This document shows positions 31,274 through 35,424 of a stretch of DNA of 35,424 nt, piece by piece. The stretch comes from Anaerorudis sp964444915 (lineage in GTDB: Bacteria > Bacteroidota > Bacteroidia > Bacteroidales > Dysgonomonadaceae): NCBI GenBank assembly GCA_964444915.1, contig CAYUIY010000012.1:1-35424 (forward strand). The letters are read 5' to 3'. The notes below the pieces were generated by a model. The model saw only the letters and a program-made list of their open reading frames with translations, made no database searches and had not been told where the DNA came from. How positions within the stretch are numbered: position 1 is the stretch's first letter; each line of letters begins with the position of its first letter. The position numbers and the translations under genes were made by a program.

Positions 31274-32143
31274 TTAATTAACTTTGTTTTGTTGGTACGG
31301 GGAAATTTCGAATTTTTTGAGTTCCGATATAATCTTTATACATTCTACCGCTTCCTTCACATCGTGTACCCGTAGAATGTCTGCACCATAAATTAAAGCG
31401 TAGGTATTTAAAATGGTGCTTCCGTTCAGGCATTGTGATGGATCGGTATCGAGTAGTTTGTAAATCATTGATTTCCGTGAAATTCCTACTAAAAGAGGCA
31501 ACTCAAAAATGTCGAAGTACCTAAGATAAGCCATTAGTTGATAGTTTTGTGATAATGTTTTGCTGAAACCAAAACCGGGATCAATAATGATGTCATTTAC
31601 TCCTAATAGATTGAGTTGGGTTGTTTTTTCGGAAAAGTAGTAGAGAATATCTTGAATGAAGTTGTCATAATTTGTCAATTGCTGCATAGTTTGGGGAGTG
31701 CCCCGCATATGCATAAGAATATAGGGAACGTTTAATTGGGCTACTGTTGAAAACATGTCTTTATCGATTTGGCCACCCGAAATGTCGTTTATCATATCTA
31801 CTCCATATTTTTCAACAGCACATTTGGCTACTTCTGCGTAAAAGGTGTCCACTGATAAAATGGCATCAGGGAATTCTTTTCTGATAATTTTAAGTGCAGG
31901 TTCCAATCGTTTCAGTTCCTCTTTCGGCGAAAGCAAAACAGACGATGGCGAGGTGGATTGCCCTCCTATATCGATGATAGTTCCTCCTTCTTCTTGAATT
32001 TGGTTTGCTCTTTCGATAATTTCTTTCTCTGAGTTTTTACGGCTTCCTGCAAAAAAGGAATCAGGTGTAATATTGATAATTCCCATCACCCATGGAGTTG
32101 AAAGCTCCATCAATGCTCCTTTTATGTTGAGAAACTTTTTCAT
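31274..32143 (-). CDS. folP: Dihydropteroate synthase
   Basis: FolP joins p-aminobenzoate to dihydropterin pyrophosphate in folate synthesis and is the sulfonamide target. The protein has 289 residues. The two DHPS signatures are visible: GIINITPDSFFAGSR near the N-terminus and DIGGQSTSPSS shortly after. HMRGTPQTM and IIDPGFGFSKT line the pterin site. The C-terminal RVHDVKEAVECIKI is the last conserved block. It starts 3 bp after nadB and ends 2 bp before cdaA. The adjacent pairing folP-cdaA is common in Bacteroidetes. Confidence 0.96.
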   Translation of the reverse strand: MKKFLNIKGALMELSTPWVMGIINITPDSFFAGSRKNSEKEIIERANQIQEEGGTIIDIGGQSTSPSSVLLSPKEELKRLEPALKIIRKEFPDAILSVDTFYAEVAKCAVEKYGVDMINDISGGQIDKDMFSTVAQLNVPYILMHMRGTPQTMQQLTNYDNFIQDILYYFSEKTTQLNLLGVNDIIIDPGFGFSKTLSQNYQLMAYLRYFDIFELPLLVGISRKSMIYKLLDTDPSQCLNGSTILNTYALIYGADILRVHDVKEAVECIKIISELKKFEISPYQQNKVN

Positions 32144-32146
32144 GTG

Positions 32147-33727
32147 TTATAGCGTAGAGTTGGGTAACTGATAGGGATAATCGATGGTATAGTGTAGTCC
32201 ACGACTCTCTTTACGTGCCATTGCCTGTTTAATTACAAGATACCCTACTTTTATGATATTGCGGAGTTCGCAAATTTCACGGGAAACAACCGAGCGTTGA
32301 AATAAGCTTTCTGTTTCGCGAAATAAAATATTTAATCTTGCTAATGCACGTTGTAAGCGAAGATCGGAACGGACAATCCCCACATACGACGACATGATTT
32401 CGTTCACCTCTTTGTAGCTTTGGGTTATTAGCACCATTTCTTCTGGTAAAGTAGTACCTTCAGCATTCCAGGGGGGGATATTTTCCTGAAAGGAGTAATT
32501 CGTTAATCGGGGAATGGAATGTTTGGCCGCTGCGTCGGCGAAAACCACAGCTTCGATGAGTGAATTAGATGCCAATCGGTTTGCCCCGTGTAAACCGGTA
32601 CAAGCGCATTCGCCGTTTGCATATAATCGCTTGATGCTGGTTTCCCCGTGAATGTTTACCCGTATTCCACCACACAAATAGTGGGCTGCAGGTGCAACGG
32701 GGATGTAATCTTTGGTAATGTCGATACCGTACGACTTGCATTTTTCATAAATGGTGGGGAAATGTTTTTTTGTTTCTTCCGGATTTTTGTGTGTTACATC
32801 CAAATAAACATAATCGTCGCCACGATTTTTCATTTCTGTATCGATGGCTCTTGCAACAATATCTCGTGGTGCCAGTGATTCGCGTTTGTCGTATTTATAC
32901 ATGAATTCTTTCCCGTCTTTTGTCCTCAAGATCCCTCCGTATCCTCGCACGGCTTCGCTAATCAGGAACGAAGGTCGGTCGCCGGGATGATATAGGGCAG
33001 TGGGGTGAAATTGAACAAATTCCATTCCTTTAATTTCACCTTTTGCGCGAGATACCATTGCGATACCGTCTCCGGTTGCAACCAACGGGTTGGTGGTTGT
33101 TTGATAAATGCAACCAATTCCACCTGTGGCCATCATAGTTATCCGAGATAGGAACGTATCGATTTGGTTCGTTTTCTGATCCAGGATGTAAGCGCCATAG
33201 CATTCGATCCCTTGGGTATCGGAAGTAATTACCTTCCCCAGATGATGTTGTGTGAGAATTTCAATGGCAAAGTGGTTGTCGAATACATCGATATTAGGAT
33301 GGTTTTTAATTGCGTTGATCAATCGAAGTTGGATTTCGGCACCGGTATTGTCTTTGTGGTGAAGAATGCGAAATTCGGAATGGCCTCCTTCTTTATGGAG
33401 ATCGAAATTTCCTTGTTCATCCTTATCGAAATCAACACCCCAGCTAATCAGTTCTTTGATTTGTGAAGGTGCTTCGCGTACTACTTTTTCTACCACAGCC
33501 ACATCGCATAATCCTGCTCCTGCATCTAAGGTATCTGCAATGTGTTTCTCGAAATTATCCCACGGATTGGTTACGGAAGCTATTCCTCCTTGTGCATAGT
33601 ATGTATTGGCATCTTCCAATGAATTTTTTGCAATGATGGCCACCTTGCCATAATTGGCAACTTTTAATGCAAAACTCATTCCTGCTATGCCTGCACCTAT
33701 TACTAAAAAATCATATTTATAGGTCAT
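32147..33727 (-). CDS. nadB: L-aspartate oxidase NadB
   Basis: NadB is a cytoplasmic FAD enzyme that oxidises L-aspartate to iminoaspartate, the first step of de novo NAD synthesis. From the ATG at 33727 the protein has 526 residues. The FAD-binding GAGIAGMSFALKV is at about 11-23. The AQGGIA, HSEFRILHHKDNTG and VQFHPTALYHPG segments and the GLHGANRLASNSLIEA block are characteristic of NadB and succinate-dehydrogenase-type flavoproteins. An in-frame ATG at 33757 falls inside the TAnnTTTG box, so 33727 is preferred. Partners NadA and NadC are not in the window. The gene heads a five-gene run with folP, cdaA, recF and the DUF721 gene. Confidence 0.94.
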   Translation of the reverse strand: MTYKYDFLVIGAGIAGMSFALKVANYGKVAIIAKNSLEDANTYYAQGGIASVTNPWDNFEKHIADTLDAGAGLCDVAVVEKVVREAPSQIKELISWGVDFDKDEQGNFDLHKEGGHSEFRILHHKDNTGAEIQLRLINAIKNHPNIDVFDNHFAIEILTQHHLGKVITSDTQGIECYGAYILDQKTNQIDTFLSRITMMATGGIGCIYQTTTNPLVATGDGIAMVSRAKGEIKGMEFVQFHPTALYHPGDRPSFLISEAVRGYGGILRTKDGKEFMYKYDKRESLAPRDIVARAIDTEMKNRGDDYVYLDVTHKNPEETKKHFPTIYEKCKSYGIDITKDYIPVAPAAHYLCGGIRVNIHGETSIKRLYANGECACTGLHGANRLASNSLIEAVVFADAAAKHSIPRLTNYSFQENIPPWNAEGTTLPEEMVLITQSYKEVNEIMSSYVGIVRSDLRLQRALARLNILFRETESLFQRSVVSREICELRNIIKVGYLVIKQAMARKESRGLHYTIDYPYQLPNSTL

Positions 33728-33754
33728 ATAAATATTTTTATTCCTTCTATCGTA

Positions 33755-33762
33755 CAAATTTA
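33755..33762 (-). promoter_or_regulatory. Promoter -7 box of the nadB-folP-cdaA-recF-DUF721 run
   Basis: The minus strand reads TAAATTTG, an exact TAnnTTTG match, 27 bp before the ATG at 33727. It overlaps the upstream ATG at 33757 and therefore argues against it. Confidence 0.6.
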
Positions 33763-34003
33763 TAAAATTAAACTTTAATCGTAGGCATTTTAAATTTAAA
33801 ATAGTCCATTCAAAATAAAAATCTTTTTTCGGTTATTGCTTTTATCGTTACTGATATACAGTGGTTTATAGTTGATTTTAGGAAGTAAGATTGGCAATTC
33901 AAAAAATGCGAATATTTTTTCGTTAAATATCGAGTTTCTGTTGCAATATTCGTGATAAAATGTTTTCTTTGTTATAGTATATTATTCATTACGGTATTCA
34001 TTT

Positions 34004-34011
34004 TTAATTTG
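34004..34011 (+). promoter_or_regulatory. Weak -7 candidate before the CarboxypepD_reg-like gene
   Basis: TTAATTTG is one base away from TAnnTTTG and lies 12 bp before the ATG at 34024. The 296-bp divergent gap with nadB otherwise shows nothing I can name. Confidence 0.25.
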
Positions 34012-34023
34012 TTATATACCTTT

Positions 34024-35298
34024 ATGAAAACATTTTCCTTAACCTTGCTATTTTTGCTATGTACAACGCTTGCGACCCTCAACGCAGCGGATTTGCAGCA
34101 AAAAAATGATTCTGCCTATTACTTGTTACGTGGAAGAGTGATAGGAGAAGATACGCGTGAACCATTGGTTTATGCAAGTGTTTCCGTGAGAAATTCAAAT
34201 GTTTCAACCGTTACCAATCAAGATGGATATTTTTCGATCAAGGTTCCGATATCAGCGAAGAATTCGCAACTCATTATCCGTCATTTGGGATATCGAAATA
34301 AAATTATTCCCATTATAACGTTGATTGATAGGCCAAATAATTACATCATGATGCAGCCCTATTCTATTTTATTAGAAGAGGTTGAAGTTGTTTCAGGCGA
34401 TGGGGGGCCGTTGGTGCGTGAAGCACTGCGTCGTATTCCGAATAATTATCCCGATGTTCCTAATATGATGGTTGCTTTTTATCGTGAATCGATCAAAAAA
34501 AGGAATACATATATATCTCTTGTTGAAGCAGTAGTAGACATTTACAAAGCTTCCTATCGTTCTTTTGAAAACGATCAGGCTCGCATTTATATTGGACGTA
34601 AGGCAACTGATATCAATCCCCGTGATACTATTTTATTGAAATTTCAAGGAGGAATTACGAGTTCGTTGTTGCTGGATGTTGCTAAAAATCCGGAAATAGT
34701 CTTCGGAAATGGGGGTGAAGAATATATTTTTAACATTGATAATATGATTTATATCAATGAAAAACCCAATTATGTCATTTCTTTTTCACCTCGTCCAGAC
34801 ATTGAGGAGATTCTTTTTAGAGGGAAAATTTATTTGGATGCAAATAGTTTGGCTTTCACTCGAATGGAATTTAATATGAATGTCGAAGGACGGAAAGATG
34901 CTTCACATATCTTTATAAAAAAGAAACCTCCAAAGATGAAAGTGGATATGAATCACGCTAAATATATTGTGGATTATGTTGAAAGAGACCACAAATGGTA
35001 TTTCAATTACAGCCGCACGGATGTTGCCTTTAAAGTCAATTGGTCGAATCGTTTTTTTGGTCTTTTTGCTCCCAGGTATACCATTACCTCTGAAATAGCT
35101 ATTACAGACCGATATACAGACGATGTGCTGAAATTTCCAAGAAAAGAACGCATTCGTTCAACGGATATTATTGCTGAAAAAGTAGAAGATTTTCAAGATT
35201 CTGATTTTTGGGGCGAATATAACGTTATTGAACCCGATGAGGAAATATCAGCCGCAATTAAAAAACTCAGTGGTAAGCTCCTTCGTCGACAACAATAA
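34024..35298 (+). CDS. Exported protein with CarboxypepD_reg-like domain
   Basis: From the ATG at 34024 the protein has 424 residues with a clear signal peptide (about 1-22, ending TLNAA). An upstream in-frame GTG at 33952 would prepend a second hydrophobic stretch and is less likely. Residues about 35-105 form the carboxypeptidase-D regulatory-like beta sandwich (LRGRVIGEDTREPLVYASVSV, TNQDGYFSIKVP, RHLGYRNKIIPI), the same module found at the N-terminus of Bacteroidetes TonB-dependent receptors. The remaining 300 residues are strand-rich (PLVREALRRIPNNYP; IYLDANSLAFTRMEFNMN; WYFNYSRTDVAFKVNW) and resemble the periplasmic part of DUF5686-type proteins. No outer-membrane barrel is evident, so it is not itself a receptor. 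Function unknown. Confidence 0.83.
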   Translation: MKTFSLTLLFLLCTTLATLNAADLQQKNDSAYYLLRGRVIGEDTREPLVYASVSVRNSNVSTVTNQDGYFSIKVPISAKNSQLIIRHLGYRNKIIPIITLIDRPNNYIMMQPYSILLEEVEVVSGDGGPLVREALRRIPNNYPDVPNMMVAFYRESIKKRNTYISLVEAVVDIYKASYRSFENDQARIYIGRKATDINPRDTILLKFQGGITSSLLLDVAKNPEIVFGNGGEEYIFNIDNMIYINEKPNYVISFSPRPDIEEILFRGKIYLDANSLAFTRMEFNMNVEGRKDASHIFIKKKPPKMKVDMNHAKYIVDYVERDHKWYFNYSRTDVAFKVNWSNRFFGLFAPRYTITSEIAITDRYTDDVLKFPRKERIRSTDIIAEKVEDFQDSDFWGEYNVIEPDEEISAAIKKLSGKLLRRQQ

Positions 35299-35310
35299 TT
35301 CAAAAAATGC

Positions 35311-35341
35311 TTGTTGGTTAATAAAATAACCGCTACCTTTG
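35311..35341 (+). promoter_or_regulatory. Promoter of rpsO
   Basis: TACCTTTG at 35334-35341 is an exact TAnnTTTG match, with a TTG at 35311-35313, 20 bp upstream. The box is 29 bp before the rpsO ATG. Confidence 0.7.
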
Positions 35342-35370
35342 CTGCCCAAAGTTATTTAATTATAAAGTAT

Positions 35371-35424
35371 ATGTATTTAGATGCAGAGAAAAAGAAGGAG
35401 ATCTTTGCACGATACGGGAAGTCT
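35371..35424 (+). CDS. rpsO: 30S ribosomal protein S15, N-terminal fragment cut by the window edge
   Basis: The last 54 bases encode MYLDAEKKKEIFARYGKS, which matches the start of Bacteroidetes ribosomal protein S15 (about 89 residues when complete). S15 binds 16S rRNA early in 30S assembly. The reading frame is open to the window end, and a good promoter lies just upstream. The truncation is due to the window boundary. Confidence 0.9.
   Translation, partial: MYLDAEKKKEIFARYGKS

Overview
The window looks like an ordinary stretch of a Bacteroidales chromosome, probably from the Dysgonomonadaceae/Porphyromonadaceae side of the order (family level is an inference). Three things point there. The proteins have Bacteroidetes-type forms: short-LID adenylate kinase, a compact GlmM, a DUF4827 lipoprotein, a CarboxypepD_reg-like protein and SecG with a Pro/Gln-rich tail. 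Many genes are preceded by an exact TAnnTTTG box, the -7 element of the Bacteroidetes primary sigma factor. Coding DNA is AT-rich and Shine-Dalgarno sequences are mostly weak.

Layout. 1-4.6 kb: tRNA-Ser(GCU), mltG, an aldo/keto reductase with ribF, and a two-domain DUF1080 lipoprotein closed by a strong terminator. 4.6-8.2 kb: rsfS, ftsH and an iron-type superoxide dismutase. 8.2-12.4 kb, all minus: adk-obg-pgeF as a compact operon, tRNA-Cys(GCA), then radA. 12.6-16.1 kb, all minus: a secreted metallophosphoesterase translationally coupled to rnhB, and dnaA. 16.4-19.1 kb, all minus: an MCE/MlaD-like protein and an N-acetylmuramoyl-L-alanine amidase, separated by 719 bp of non-coding DNA. 19.3-26.0 kb, all plus: rpe, comEC, nrnA, DUF4827 lipoprotein, glmM and a PlsC-like acyltransferase. 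26.1-29.1 kb, plus: sigma-54 activator, lptE, a TPR-like protein and secG. 29.1-33.7 kb, minus: a tight five-gene run nadB-folP-cdaA-recF-DciA-like. 33.7 kb to the end: a CarboxypepD_reg-like exported protein and the first 18 codons of rpsO.

Most genes are housekeeping. Cell-envelope functions recur (MltG, PgeF, amidase, GlmM, LptE, SecG, MCE), as do replication and repair functions (DnaA, RecF, DciA-like, RadA, RNase HII). I found no CRISPR array, intact insertion sequence, phage or defence system. I see no convincing undescribed multi-gene system.

The least explained DNA is the 17.3-18.05 kb gap, which carries a cluster of decayed palindromic repeats and terminator-like hairpins. Other points for a second look are the ftsH 5' end (TTG start, or a frameshift in an A7 run), a perfect terminator hairpin written into the antisense 3' end of the DciA-like gene, and a 30-bp direct repeat upstream of radA. 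Several gene starts are set here by promoter position, not by the longest open frame (rsfS, sod, nadB).
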